This document shows positions 36,309-48,689 of a stretch of 64,000 nucleotides of DNA, one piece after another. The DNA is taken from the NCBI RefSeq assembly GCF_021869535.1, contig NW_026262690.1:66117995-66181994 (forward strand), read 5' to 3'. A model generated the notes under the pieces. The model was not told the DNA's origin. It did not search any database and worked only from the letters and a program-made list of their open reading frames with translations. The position numbers were made by a program, and so were the translations under genes. Numbering within the stretch: position 1 is the first letter of the stretch; every line of letters starts with the position of its first letter. The DNA is from Mytilus californianus. Its lineage: Eukaryota > Mollusca > Bivalvia > Mytilida > Mytilidae.

Positions 36309-36864
36309 GTTAGTGTTGTTTCTAAATACACTTAATTAATTTGAGAAAAACGTGTTGTTTGTGTATCGAAGTAAACGTTTCGCCTCCTACTGTTGACGAA
36401 GCACACATTACAAAAAATTTAATTGCATAAACCATGTAGGCATAAATGACGCGTCGTTAAACAGTTTAGAAGCTTAGGCTAACTCTTCATATACATGAAC
36501 ACAAGAACTTTAATAGTAGAAGTGAAAATGACAACCTTTGAAGTTAACATAGCAGAAATACAGAAATAAAAACAAATATTCAAACAACACTGTAAAATAT
36601 AAATAACACTCACATAAATATGCTTTTTCCGAATTGTTTACAATACCGAGAAAAACAACGGGTGCAACTAGTAAAGCAGGACCAGCTTTCCCTCTGATGC
36701 ACTTGCAGCTACAGGAGCACCAGAATATAAATAACACTCACATAAATATGCTTTTTCCGAATTGTTTACAATACCGTATTGAAGAATGCAACTAGTAGTA
36801 GAAGCAAGCTTAAAACATATTACTTTTGTTTTTGTTTCAATCTTTCATGAATTTATTGTTGCAG
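36309..36864 (+). other. MCT intron 3 with small duplication
   Basis: 556 bp, GT-AG. A 53 bp sequence (AATATAAATAACACTCACAT onwards) occurs twice, at 36596-36648 and 36724-36776. The copies flank 75 bp that closely match DNA in intron 1 at 33977-34041 (GGTGCAACTAGTAAAGCAGG onwards). Confidence 0.85.
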
Positions 36865-37091
36865 GTATTTTATATGAACACCAGAAAACATATGACACTT
36901 CCTTCATCCTTGCCGGATCTATGATGATAGCAAGTGCCTTAATAATGATTTATCCTCTGAAAACTGATCTCAACCCTTCAAAACTAAATAAACAAAATGA
37001 AAATAACATAGAAATGAATATTGAAGAAATCGATTCAATAAACGAAGAGATGCCTACCGTTTTTGATCCAATATCAATGTCCGTCGTTTAG
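36865..37091 (+). CDS. MCT-like transporter, exon 4 (residues 402-476)
   Basis: Starts GILYEHQKTYDTSFILAGSM after TTGCAG and encodes TM12 (FILAGSMMIASALIMIYPL) and an acidic cytoplasmic tail (NENNIEMNIEEIDSINEEM). Translation stops at TAG 37089-37091 after SMSVV. The reading frame then continues without a stop for 92 codons, so the annotated end may not be the real one. The upstream ATG at 36786 is intronic. Confidence 0.85.
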
Positions 37092-37370
37092 GGAAGCAGA
37101 ACAAGTCTTCAAAGTGGAAACATCGACAATTTACATTGTGCAGGGAAATATTATCACAGTTCTAATGGTTTACATCGAATTAATCGACTAAGTGATAGTT
37201 TGGAATCTATAGAAGTTGGACCAAGATCATCAAGTTTTAGTGTTCACAGGCATACAGGTCGTCAACATAATGCAAATACACAGCAATCAAGTAGTCTTCT
37301 GAATGCATTAAGACAGGAAGGTCAATCTCACTACCACCCAATACTGTCACCACTTGCAATAGAGCGATAA
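37092..37370 (+). other. In-frame extension after the TAG stop
   Basis: 92 sense codons in the exon 4 frame, ending TAA 37368-37370. The composition is tail-like: GSRTSLQSGNIDNLHCAG, then SDSLESIEVGPRSSSFSVHR, and QSHYHPILSPLAIER at the end. The Ser/His/Arg-rich text and the ILSPL segment resemble C-tails of other invertebrate MCTs as I remember them. It could be translated by stop readthrough, in alleles lacking the TAG, or not at all if the TAG is a recent truncation. If read, the protein is about 569 residues. Confidence 0.55.
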
Positions 37371-37418
37371 TTTAAATGTTTGTGAAAGTTTTGTCGTGGG
37401 AGCAATATTTAACTTGTT

Positions 37419-37424
37419 AATAAA
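37419..37424 (+). terminator. Possible polyadenylation signal of MCT gene
   Basis: AATAAA lies about 50 nt after the TAA that closes the extended frame, within GTTAATAAAAAAAAGACC. Position and consensus fit an mRNA 3' end, though AT-rich DNA produces such matches by chance. Confidence 0.45.
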
Positions 37425-37694
37425 AAAAAGACCAACAATTAAACTATCAGCATTATGTCAAATTCATTATATTTTAATCAGTTAAAGAATATCACCATCG
37501 GTTTTTTTTTCTTAAAATATTAAACGTGATGGAAGCATACCTCTACTTTTAACAACTTTTTTAAAAGATTAATTCTTTCATATATTGATGGTTTTGTATA
37601 CATGAAGGTAGAAAGGAGCAGAGCAACACGCAGTCTCGAGGAAAGGAACATATATATCAGGGAACTTAATCTGATGAAAATAATTTGTTATTAG

Positions 37695-38040
37695 ATATAG
37701 GAAGATGTGGTATGAGTACCAATGAGACAACTCTCCATCCAAGTAACAATTTATAAAAGTAAATCATTACAGGTCAAGGTACGACCTTCAACATGGAGCA
37801 TTGGCTCACACCGAACAGCAAGATATAAAGGGCCCCAAAAATTACTAGTGTAAAACCATTCAAACGGGAAAACCAACGGTCTAATCTATATAAAAACGAG
37901 AAACGAGAAACACGTATGAACTACCATAAACAGACAACTACTGTACATCAGATTCCTGTCTTAGGACAGGTGCAAACATTTGCAGCGGGATGTATGTAAG
38001 ACAAAGATCCCTCCGTGAACAGAGCACCCTATTACCTGAC
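37695..38040 (-). repeat. Dispersed mussel repeat copy
   Basis: Reverse copy of the family at 31016-31545, beginning on plus with GATGTGGTATGAGTACCAAT and GAGACAACTCTCCATCC. The minus-strand 38655-38703 fragment nearby is the 3' tip of the 23121-24036 retroelement family. Confidence 0.75.
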
Positions 38041-39297
38041 GATTAATGTAAACACAAACATATTTTATCTTCATCTTAACAGTTAAGGTCATACGATAAA
38101 GAATAAATTCCTCGTTGATGTTTCCTTAAAATTTTGACTCTAAAGTCAATTTTGATATGCACAATCGAAATATGCAAAGAAAAATATTCCTCCGTGACTT
38201 AATTTTTGAGATATTTAATTAAGTTAAAAACTCAAAATTTCATTTTTGATTACTTTTCCGGAAAAAATAACACAACTTTGAAACGAAATAGAAATTTTCA
38301 CCCGTTTTTTGTAAAGTGTTCCTTACATATATATATATAGATGTGTAAGAAGGTCTTTATGATTAAGTGATCAAACATTTGTAAAATAATTCAATTATTG
38401 GAAATTAAAAGCCGTAGACATTTATTTGAAAATAGAAATGTATGTAGACTAAAAATTATTGTTGACGTTTTCTTTAATAGAATAAATGAGATTCATGTGC
38501 TCATATTTTAGCTTCAAGATTTGAAACCTATACTTATAATGCTGGATATCCCATTTTTTATCTTTTTTTTTATTTTGCGCTGTCGCAATGCAACATCGTC
38601 GTGCAGCTATTCCCACCGGTAACAAAACCACTATACAAATAACAGTCATAACATTGAGAATGGAAATGGGGAATGTGTCAAAGAGACAACAACCCGACCA
38701 TAGAGTATACTAATTTATTAATGTAAGAACAGTACTCAGTCTTCATTTGCCTTGAATTGTATGCCCCTGTAGCAGATTTCGAGTGCTTTAATATACATCA
38801 AGTGCCTTTACAAATACTTTCAAATTCACGTATACGATTTGATGACGTAAGTGAATTTTCCGCGAAGTTTGAATGGTCATCAGTAGCAACGTTGCGAAAA
38901 ACAACACGTTAAATTTAAATGTGTTATACGCCCTTGCGACTGTATCGTATGCCATTAAGGCAAGGGGAAAATCATCAATGAGAAAGACACAAAACATCTT
39001 GGATTCATACATTTACCAGATCATATAATAGAAGGTAGATATGACTAGAATATTAAGCTAAGGACCGTAATGAGACCACCTGTATGGCAAACACTACAAC
39101 ATGAAATTGATTGGAAAAGTTCTAGCGCGCGTAAACTTGCATTCTTAGGTAAAATATGAAGATGGTTGCATGTTTGGATAGAAAATGAAGATAAAAACAT
39201 CTTACAGTGTTAAAAGATACATTGAATGTGAGACATACTCAGGTGTTGGTTTTTTTTTTTCGGAAACCAATGATTTTCTTTTTGATAGCATTTTTAG
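38041..39297. other. No gene recognised
   Basis: AT-rich DNA with short frames only. It includes the 49 bp retroelement tip at 38655-38703. Confidence 0.6.
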
Positions 39298-40375
39298 CTC
39301 ACCTGGCCCGAAGGGCCAAGTGAGCTTTTCTCATCACTTGGCGTCCGTCGTCCGTCGTCGTCGTCGTCGTCGGCGTCGGCGTCGTCGTCGTCGTCGTCGT
39401 CGTCCGTCGTCGTTAGCTTTTTACAAAAATCTTCTTCTCTGAAACCACTGGGCCAAATTTAACCAAACATGGCCACAATCATCATTAGGGTATCTAGTTT
39501 TAAATTTGTGTCCGATGACCCCGCCAAACAACCAAGATGGCCGCCATGGCTAAAAATAGAACATAGGGGTAAAATGTAGATTTTGGCTTATATCTCTGAA
39601 ACCAAAGCATTTAGAGTAAATCTGACATAGGGTAAAACTGATTATCAGGTCAAGATCTATCTGCCCTGAAATTTTCAGACAAGTCTGACGACCTGTTGTT
39701 GGGTTGCTGCCCCTGAATTGGTAATTTTAAGGAAATTTTGCAGTTTTTGGTTATTATCTTGAATATTATTATAGATAGCGATAAACTGTAAACAGCAATA
39801 ATGTTCAGCAAAGTAAGATCTACAAATAAGTTGTAATGACCAAAATTGTCAGTTGACCCCTTTAGGAGTTATTGCCCTTAATAGTCAATTTTTAACAATT
39901 TTTTGTAAATTTTTGTAATCTTTTACAAAAATCTTCTTCTCTGAAACTACTAAGACAAATTTGACCATACTTGGCCATAATCACTATTAGGGTATCTAGT
40001 TTAAAAAATTTGTCCGATGACCCCGCCTTCCAAACCATCATGGCCGACTTGGTTAAAAATAGAACATAGGGGTAAAATGCAGTTTTTGGTTTATATCTCT
40101 GAAACTAAAGCATTTAGAGCAAATCTGACAGGTGGCAAAAATGTTCATCAGATTTAGATTTATCTGCCCTGAAATTTTCAGACGAATCCGACAACCCGTT
40201 GTTGGGTTGCTGCCCCTGAGTTAGTAATTTTACAAATATTTTGCAGTTTTTTTTTATTATCTTAGATATCATTATAATATCTAATACTATTAATTATGAT
40301 TTTAACCTTATTTTACATGATTTCCAAAGCATCAGTAAATACAGGTGAGCGACACAGGCTCTTGAGAGCCTCTAG
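39298..40375 (+). repeat. AGCTCACCTGGCCC family repeat with (CGT)n tract
   Basis: Begins AGCTCACCTGGCCCGAAGGG, contains a CGT/CGG trinucleotide tract (about 39345-39415), and ends ACAGGTGAGCGACACAGGCT then CTTGAGAGCC. Inside, a block with AAATCTTCTTCTCTGAAAC and AACATAGGGGTAAAATG occurs twice (about 39425-39905 and 39925-40270), an internal duplication. I recall this family as widespread in bivalves. The arginine-rich frame at 39185-39442 is a translation of the trinucleotide tract and is not a gene. Confidence 0.8.
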
Positions 40376-43300
40376 TTTAATGGATAATTTGGAAACATAC
40401 CAAGTATGTCATTATTACATTTATTACTTGAGTACGTTTAAGTGCGACTACCATAAGTCTGTTCGTGATCTATTATTATGCCCCACAAGAGACGACGGGA
40501 ACATTTACCTGTGCCCCTGGAAAAAGAAGAAAATAGCAAACAATGCTACTTCCGATGCATCCATCAAATCATTTGAAAATGTTGTTAAAGACAACTAAAC
40601 ACACCGTTTGCGAATTTGTCAGATTATTCCTTGTCTTATAATAACTGCCCCTTGATAAAGCTGAACATTGCAAATTGTTTGATTTCCGGGCAGACAATTA
40701 TTTAATATCTTGCGTAACCTCAACACAATCAATCTAAATTTGAAAATGTTGTCAGAGAACACTCAACACAGACCCGTTTTTAATTAATCCAGTTTCACTT
40801 TTGACTCCCCAGAGTTATGTCACGCGATCAATCTGAAAATAGCTGAAGTTACGGACAATAACTAGAAAGAGCCGCCGCCAAGTTACTTGAATTTTGAATA
40901 TTATAAGATACCACTGAGCAGAAATCCCGGTCGAATTTGACTGATTGGACATGTGTTTATCCAATGTTATGCTCATGAATACAGCAGATCGATAACGTAA
41001 GTAAGTTTCCAGCAAATCTTGAGGCAGAAAATAGTGACTTTCCTTGGCCACGGATTAGACAAATATGTCTGCTATAATTTTTTTGGCCTCAATATTATTC
41101 AAAGATCATCTTTTAAAATTGACATTCTCTCAAAAAGTATATCGAAACAATGTCAATTGCAATCAAATCCAAGAAGCGGAATATTTAGGTATCTCTTCAC
41201 CATAAGTATGATTTATTCGACAAGCTACAATTAGCTTCATAGGTTGGTATTAAAGAGGGTGAAGATGTTTTTACCAAGATAGTAGCTTTGGTTATCTCAA
41301 TTGACAGTACGCCATTAATTTTAAATGTGCGATTTTGGTTGCAGGATAACAAACTGAAACAAGTTCGCTGAATTTTTGTTTTACTTGATACACTTGGCCG
41401 TTAAAGAATCATAGATAACCTGGCACAATATCGTCCTCTTTCGCGCTATTGTAAAATCATCGAATGAAGAATTTCCTCTTGATTTGAACTGGCATAAACA
41501 GAACGATGATTGTCATATGTTATGCAAATTAGTTCACAACAGGGTTTTGACAGGATTCGTATATATCAGTCTTTGATTTTCTATGCTGTGTTTTGTAGAC
41601 TTGTTCGTCTTTTCGTCGTTTATATTTTTTTGCTATGGTGTTGTGATCAGTTTTCCTTCGACTTTTGAATCTTGAATGTCCTCTTTGTATCTACCGTCTC
41701 TTCTATAGTTCAATAGATGCTGTCTAATTACTATATTCACTAATTACAATAGAAAATGACAATATAATTTTTGAGATGATATTGTATCATTTAACAACAT
41801 AATTCAGTTAAAATACACCTATGTAAAAGAAAGGAGATGTGGTATGATTGCAAATGAGAAAACTATCCATCAAATTTAATATGAAGTGGATGTAGCATTT
41901 ATAGCAACCGTACGGCCTTCAACAATGAGAAAAATCCATATCGTATAGTCGGTTATAAAACACCCCGACATGAAAATTATGAAACTCGATTGAGAAAACT
42001 AACGGCCTAATTTATAACAAAACAATTTACAAAAAACAAATATGACATGAACCAACGACAACCACAGAACTACAGTCTCCTGGCTTGGAACAGGCACATA
42101 ATGAACCTAGTTGACTCACTTTGTGTGGATTTATTTTTGATAAAAGATTTATTTAATTATTTTTGGTTTCATTTGATTAAAAGAAAAAGAAATTTTCATA
42201 TTTAAGAGGAATGTGTCAGTCCTACAGGTGAATTCTGAATTTGATTAATGTTTCATTTTCTTTGACGGTTCATCTTTATAAATTTTGTTATTGTTTGCAA
42301 ATAACTCTTCTTTTCATTGATGAGACTTCAGCATTAATGTGAAATTAAAAAAGAAAGTGATGAACTCTAAAAGGTACAAATCTTGCCATGAACTCGGATA
42401 TTTCCAATATATGGAGCGTTCAGATGACCAACGTTCAGAATCAGAAAATTGTCATAAAAAGCCGTTGGATGTCCGACAAATGATAAACCAGTTTACCGTG
42501 TGCCAAATGTCAGAAAAATAAATGAGGAAATCGTAATTAGACCAGCATAAAAAAAAATTATGTGTTTACTGTCACCCGACCTACTATATGAACTCTTAAC
42601 CTATTTTTTTATTAACATTTTCCCTTAATCATTTTAAACCAACTCTCTCAGGAAAAGTTGACACAAGATAAATTTGTTTATTCTTTTTATGTTCCTATTG
42701 GCCTATACAGTTATACGCATTTACACATCCCTGGCTTTCAAATGTTTATCTATAATCGTTTCTGATGAAGGTAGATCCATAGAAGGGCGTCGAAGACACG
42801 AAATTTAAAAAGTGTTAATTAATTTGAAACTGTCAAATAATCATATGACAATAAACACAATATGTTTTTAATAATTCCATGTTTGGGGAGTGGTGGTTCA
42901 AATAAAAAAACCATTCCCTACTCATAAAGCAAAACCAAAATATAAATAATCTCAATTAAGTATGCAAAATGAAAGACTGGTATTTAGAAAAAATCATTAA
43001 TCTTTTCCATATTTTGTTTTCAATAAATATGGTTCTGTGGTTTTAACAATGAAAATATGCCAGTACATTCATTCCAGCTTGCGTGAATGCCTACCGCCCA
43101 GGACAAGTGACCCAAATACACTTAGTTTTATTTCTTATTAATATGTAGAAATACTTAAGATCAATGCTTACTAAGTTGCAAGCCTTTTCAATGGATTATA
43201 TTTGCAAGCGCATTTTTACCTTTAAACCTAATAGTTGGACTACCAGAGCAGATGATACAGGACCCTATCAATAAGTTTTTATTACAGACGCAAAGTGATA

Positions 43301-44147
43301 CGCTTCGTAGATGATTTTCTACACAAGTCGTGTTTTTCTTTTCATCGGAGGGGTAAGTACCTTCATTCGATCAATTTCATGGACGTATGGACCATTTTAT
43401 TACTGTCATTCAGCATCCGACTTTGTTACAGTCGCCATGGTGGAACTATTCCGCACTGAATGAACAATATTATTCAAAAATATTCTTAATATCGTAAATA
43501 TAACTACATTTGATGTTAAACACTTCATATTAATTTAAGTCGATTATTTTTAACGTTGGGGAAATTTAGAAAGCAAATTGTTACTGTTCTCAATATTTCA
43601 ATGGTAAAATATTAAGGTGAGGTAATCAACCCCACATTCCATTTCAGTTGCTCTTAACTAATTAAATTTGTTTTATTGCTACTTAATTTTCGTTTTCCTA
43701 AGTTTGTCATCACTTTTCTTATTTGAGTATCAATTGAATTCTACTCGCATGCATTTACCTGTTTAATTACATACCCTTTTAACTCACTTCCAGATTGTTT
43801 TTTACACGGTAAACACTTAGTTCTTTTTATATTATCTTTGAATTTCGAGTTGAAGCTTGGACAATTTTGAGAACATTTTTAAATTTGACTTGAATCTTTG
43901 ATCAACATTTACGAATTTGAAAATAGTTCAGTGTCAATTTAACTTTATATAGAAATTACTTTGCTAAGCTTTGTTAATGTGATCATTCTGGAATTTTTCT
44001 TTAGCTGATTTTTTTTTTTTTTTTTTTTTTTAAATGTTTTGTTGAAATATAAGCGGTAGACCCCAAAAGATCAGTCGACAAGTTTATAAAAATCTAAACA
44101 GTTTTGGTACAATAGATCCTGTTGCTTAGTTTTCTTTTCATCAACAC
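40376..44147. other. No gene recognised; scattered repeats
   Basis: A cysteine-containing 100-codon frame at 40296-40598 overlaps the end of the previous repeat. 41560-41705 resembles bases 1-90. 41830-42110 is a minus-strand dispersed mussel repeat. 42755-42830 has the CTGATGAAGG motif. A T-run of about 24 lies near 44008. Otherwise only AT-rich DNA is seen. Confidence 0.5.
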
Positions 44148-44885
44148 ATGGATGACAATTTGTTGGATTTATCATTGACACCAGAGGAACAAGATGAATT
44201 CTGTGAACAGTTTCATCCAGGTGCTGTAGGTCCGAATCAGTCTTCTAAAAATTAGGAAGATGCCTCGGTTCCTAAAAAACTTATCATTTCAAAAGCAAAT
44301 TAGTAGAGAAAGCCGAAAACAGTGAAGAGGAATTAGAGTTGATAGAGCTATTGGAGAAAAAGAGGGATGGCCTAAGAAAACAACAACTACGAGAGCGTAT
44401 TAAACAACTAGAGAAAGAGGTAGCTGTGATGTCGGAGTCTATTTCCGAGTCCAAAAAGACGAGTGAAGAGAAAAAGAAACAGAAGTATAAGTCAGGAGGC
44501 AAAGCATGGTGCAGAAGCACATTGATTTTAAGCGATTCTATATTCAAATATTTTCCGGAATTAAAGAATTCAGAGATTCAAGCTTTGGTAGCCTAACGAG
44601 TGAACGTTTACTTTGGAGTGTTGACTCTTCTTGTAGGTTAATTTTATCTTCTTTATTGTCTAGACGAGTAGATTTTAAACTTTCTGACAGCTTATTGAGA
44701 AATTTTAATTCACAACTTCTTGAGTTTTCTAGAACAGGATGGGTAAAGGTTAGTTACATGGCTGATTGTAAATCTTTTTAGGACAGACTTGATAAACAGA
44801 TTTCCCTTTATTTCATATTACAGACCGATTACATTTGAATCATGCTGGAATTCAGAAATTTGTAAATTTATAGTCAATACATTGG
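44148..44885 (+). pseudogene. Coiled-coil plus SGNH-hydrolase-like ORF, decayed
   Basis: Starts MDDNLLDLSLTPEEQDEFCE, then breaks. An in-frame charged coiled coil follows from about 44300 (EELELIELLEKKRDGLRKQQ and IKQLEKEVAVMSESI). A block STLILSDSIFKYFP resembles the nucleophile block (GDS) of SGNH/GDSL esterases. After more frameshifts, DRLHLNHAGIQKFVNL near 44822-44872 fits the D-x-x-H block. Such esterase domains are known in ORF1 of CR1-like LINEs and in related invertebrate elements. Given the LINE endonuclease and RT fragments downstream, I read this as the 5' ORF of a dead LINE-like element. Confidence 0.5.
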
Positions 44886-44989
44886 CTCATTTGAATTGAG
44901 AGGACACTCTTTGCGAGTAAGGCTACGTTAAATTCTAATCTCTTTATACAGGGGGAGTTTTGTAGCAGATTTCTCTTTTTATTTTTCAG

Positions 44990-45812
44990 AAGACCGTTAA
45001 ACAAGCAACAATTGACTTAACGAAATTACTCAATTCTATAATCAGACGAATTTCAATAAAGAACCAACCAGAAACAGGGCACTCCTAGATCCACTTTTGA
45101 TCTTAAATATTGATATATGTTTTATACCAGAAATTATCCTATTCAACTGGTAAGTGATCACGATGCAACACGTGTACACCTTAAAATAACTTTTCTTGAT
45201 AAAAAGACCTACACTAGAAATGTATGGTTATATAAAAATGCAGATTTCATAACATTAAACGAACAAAATAATAATGACGATTGGAAAGAACTTATGAATT
45301 CCGCTACAAAAGTAGATAACACGTCTGCATATTTTACACACAAATATCTAGAGATGGAACAGCAACATACGCCATCCAAGAAGGTTCTTGACCAAATCTT
45401 GATTTCATTCACTAATCAGAAATGAAATCAGACTCCGGAATTGTCTTTACTAAACGTCGATGAAAAACAAAACGCACTATGAACTTAACAAGTACCTCGT
45501 GGATAGTTGTCTCATTTGCGACCCCCCCCCCCCCCTCCCCCCAATTGAAAAATGGTCACTTTAATCTTCTTCCGGTCAGCAGTAAAACCAACCCTCGCCA
45601 AAGTACAATGTCCGTTTGGCTGTACGGGATGTAAACGTACGCAGTCACGTTCGGTCAGAATTGGGACGTTAAATCCGATGCATCGTGTAAAGAGAGTGAC
45701 ATACTCTCTGCACGTTAAGATCCTTTGCAACAACTCTTTTGAGTTGTCCGTAGGTGACCTGTTGCACGGCTAAATTTCAGTCCTTATCCAATTTACCCGA
45801 ATTTTCCAGCAG
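44990..45812 (+). pseudogene. LINE endonuclease end, tandem copy A
   Basis: The frame 45117-45425 encodes LVSDHDATRVHLKITF, where SDHDATRV fits the C-terminal SDH block of LINE AP-like endonucleases, and then the linker TRNVWLYKNADFITLN. Downstream is a repeat with CAACTCTTTTGAGTTGTCCG. The whole roughly 0.8 kb is duplicated directly behind (copy B), at about 85-90% identity by eye. A run of 14 C's lies near 45525. Confidence 0.6.
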
Positions 45813-48270
45813 TAATAGACTTAACGAAATTACTCAATTCTTTAATAAGACCAATTTCAATAAAGAGCCAACTAGAAAGAGGGCACTAATAGATCCACTT
45901 TTGATCTTAAGTATTGATATCTGTAATAATGCAGAAATCATCCTATTCAAAAGGTAAGTGATCACGATGCAACACGTGTACACCTCAAAATAACTTTTCT
46001 TGACAAAAAGATCTACACTAGAAATGTATGGTTATATGCAGATTTCATATCATTAAGACGTTACGCACGATATTGCGTCTCAAATGGTAACGTCATTTTT
46101 TTTACGTTTTACGGCGATTTATGATTATCATGATTATATTGGGGATATTTATTTTATTTCGCTTGCAATTTCTGTTTTGCACATCAATATTGATACTTCT
46201 TAATGTTTGGTTGTACTGAATATGCATGAAATATTTCCCACTGACAGTAACGTAAGCAACAAACAACAAAATATATCGTATTTGGGTAATGCATAAGTCT
46301 ATATGAAAAAAAAGATATACGGTATGATGAGTGCCAATGAGAAAACTTTCTACCAGAGACCAATTGACATAAAACGTAATAAAATGCAATGTTTCCCCAT
46401 TTTGATCCGAAAAGGAAGAAGATATATATTTTGATTTAATTAAAAAATGTTTGTCGGGAATTACAAGTTAAACGGGTCTTGCTTATAAAATTCACTGTAC
46501 TTTCTTTAATAACGGAACAATTAGATTAAGAGATGAAACGATTGTCAGAAAAAAGGTTAATTCTATTCATCTCATATGTTTACAAGCCTTCAAGTTGTAT
46601 GATATGGAGAGGTATATAGCCACGCTTCAGGTCCAATTTTATTTTTACTTTCAAGTTCTATACATATGAATCTTATTGCAGAGAAATAAAAAAAATCGCA
46701 GTTTTACGCTCCCTAAATTTGAAAAAGATTATTTTTTATCCTCTCGTAATACACAATTTTTTCACAACTAAAGAACCTCATCTAAACGAACAACCCCAGC
46801 CATCGGATTTTTTTTTATACTTTGTGGTCTTTTTGATAGTATCTGACTATCAAGAAAATTCTATCTGAGGAAATATATACAGATGATCCACCATAAATAG
46901 CGTCCCGAATTTACAACGTTCAAAACGTATGAAAATCGTCCAGTGGACAAACTTGCAAGACATTTCATTTCTTTGAAAACGAAGTCGTTTTGACTGCGCA
47001 AATTATCAAAAAGTATGTAGCTGTTTCGTAGAGTTAAAGTACAATTACGGAAAAGCAATATTTAGCATGCAACAAATCTCAATTTTCAATAATAACGTCG
47101 CAAATGACAGTTTATTTGTAAAAAGCGGCGAAATCCGACATTGGACATCTTGCAACACATTTGCCAGAAGCCGTTGCCTTTTTATATGTGGTGTGAGTGC
47201 TGCAAAAATTCGATTTTGATATGGTCTATATATGTCCTTTTGTGAGCATAATTTACACAAACGAAATTTCATATAATCTTACATTTTGAAACCTATAAAT
47301 TTTGATAACTTAAGATTTTCCTAAATCTGACCATAATGGACACTTTTTGTTTTTGCCAAAAAATAACGTTGGTTGTTACAGGAACGCATATTCAGTAATA
47401 TTGTAATACTTTATATATAAATCATATCATTCATTCAAATTTTCGCGGATATAACACTGTTTTGAAGAACACAAACACCCCTGCTAAAGTTATTATGCGT
47501 ATAGTCTGTTACGTCTGACACGCATATTTTGGACGTTTTGTCAATATGTTGTCCTTATTTTAGACTATTGTAAAATATGATAAAACAGTTTGTAGTTTTA
47601 TTCGGAAGAGTTTTTACTAGTCTAGTCTATGGATAAAAAATTTATATAACTTCACTGTTATGATTTTATAGAAAAGCTGTTTATTAGTGTGGACTGGTTG
47701 ATTACACGGTATTGACGCAATAACGTGCGTAACGTCTAAACGAACAAAATAATAATTACGATTAGAAAGAACTTATGAATTCCGCTAAAGAAGTAGATGA
47801 CATGTCTGCAAAATTTACACACAAATATCTTGAGATTGTATGGAAACATACGCCATCCAAGACGGTTCTTGAACAAATTTTGATTTCATTCACTAATCAG
47901 AAATGAAATCAGAATCCGGAATCGTCTTTGTTAAACGTCGATGAAAAACAAAACCGACTACGATCTTAGCAAGTACCTCGTGGATAGTTGTCTCATTTGA
48001 GATCCCCAAATAGAAATATGGTAAGTTTGGTCTTCTTCCAACCGGAAGTAAAACCAACCCTCGGGAGAGTAGGGCGTCCGTTTGGCTGTGTGGGATGTAC
48101 AAGTACGCAGACACGTCCGGTCAGAATGAGGACGTTAAATCCGATGCCTCGTGTAAGAGGGTGCCACGCTCTTTGCATGTTAAGATTCCTTGCAACATCT
48201 CTTTGAGGTATCCGTAGGTGGCTTGTCTCAATGCAAAATTCTGTCCTTATCCAATATACCCTATTTTGCC
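45813..48270 (+). pseudogene. LINE endonuclease end, tandem copy B (split)
   Basis: 45813-46056 and 47737-48270 together match copy A, with the same GTGATCACGATGCAACACG and GAACTTATGAATTCCGCT landmarks. The copy is interrupted by the 1680 bp element at 46057-47736, so the tandem duplication came before that insertion. Confidence 0.65.
46057..47736. mobile_element. Harbinger-like non-autonomous element, 1680 bp
   Basis: The 23 bp TIRs have one mismatch: GACGTTACGCACG, one variable base, then TATTGCGTC. The flanking TAA is duplicated at 46054-46056 and 47737-47739. Copy A supplies the uninterrupted target, CATTAAACGAAC, confirming a 3 bp duplication. TWA duplications are typical of PIF/Harbinger. 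No transposase is visible; the interior is AT-rich and includes a mussel repeat fragment at 46310-46385. Confidence 0.78.
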
Positions 48271-48689
48271 AGTGGTAGTTCAAATTTATCCGACCTTCAT
48301 CCGGGACGGCATCTTTTACAGGACCTACCTATTGTATATATTGTTCATTTGTTCTCGTCCTGAACAACCATATGAAATATTTGCAACTGGACGTTATTAA
48401 CCAACAATCAACAATTCTCATTTGCAATCATTCCACATCTCCTTATTTTATGTAGATAACATTAATACCCTCGCGAGCAGTTTTGTTTTCTAAAATGCCA
48501 ACATACATGTCAGTTCGATATCCAAAAAACTGATTCAAACCGATTCAAAGGCTTATTTGTTAAAAAAATTATAAAAAAAGGAATAATATATAGTATACAA
48601 CCTCTCTTGATTGGAACTTGGTATAATAAACCTCATCATAGATATATTATAAAAAAGAAAATCTTTTCAATCAAATATTTTTTCAATTT

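Larger units (their letters stand above)
13544..37091 (+). other. Whole gene: monocarboxylate-transporter-like (SLC16/MFS)
   Basis: Four exons join in frame into a 1431-nt coding sequence of 476 codons plus stop. All introns are phase 1 with GT-AG borders: donors GTAAGT, GTAAAA and GTTAGT, acceptors TTTCAG, TTACAG and TTGCAG. SLC16 proteins are 12-TM major-facilitator carriers at the plasma membrane. Classical members move lactate or pyruvate with protons, but orphan members carry other substrates, so the substrate here is not predictable. The family's TM1 motif (DGCWGW), TM5 motif (YFINHRPLAMAISSAGGGIG) and long hydrophilic TM6-TM7 loop are all present. The product resembles the invertebrate MCT9/12/14-like group more than proton-lactate MCT1-4; this is a judgement from memory. 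Intron 1 (13737-34734) is swollen by satellite and transposons. Confidence 0.85.

Noticed and set aside
36786..36864. ATG-led extension of MCT exon 4 at its 5' side
   Set aside because: The frame upstream of 36865 is intronic; the TTGCAG acceptor and phase match exon 3 exactly.
39185..39442. Arginine-rich frame
   Set aside because: It is the translation of the CGT trinucleotide tract inside a dispersed repeat.
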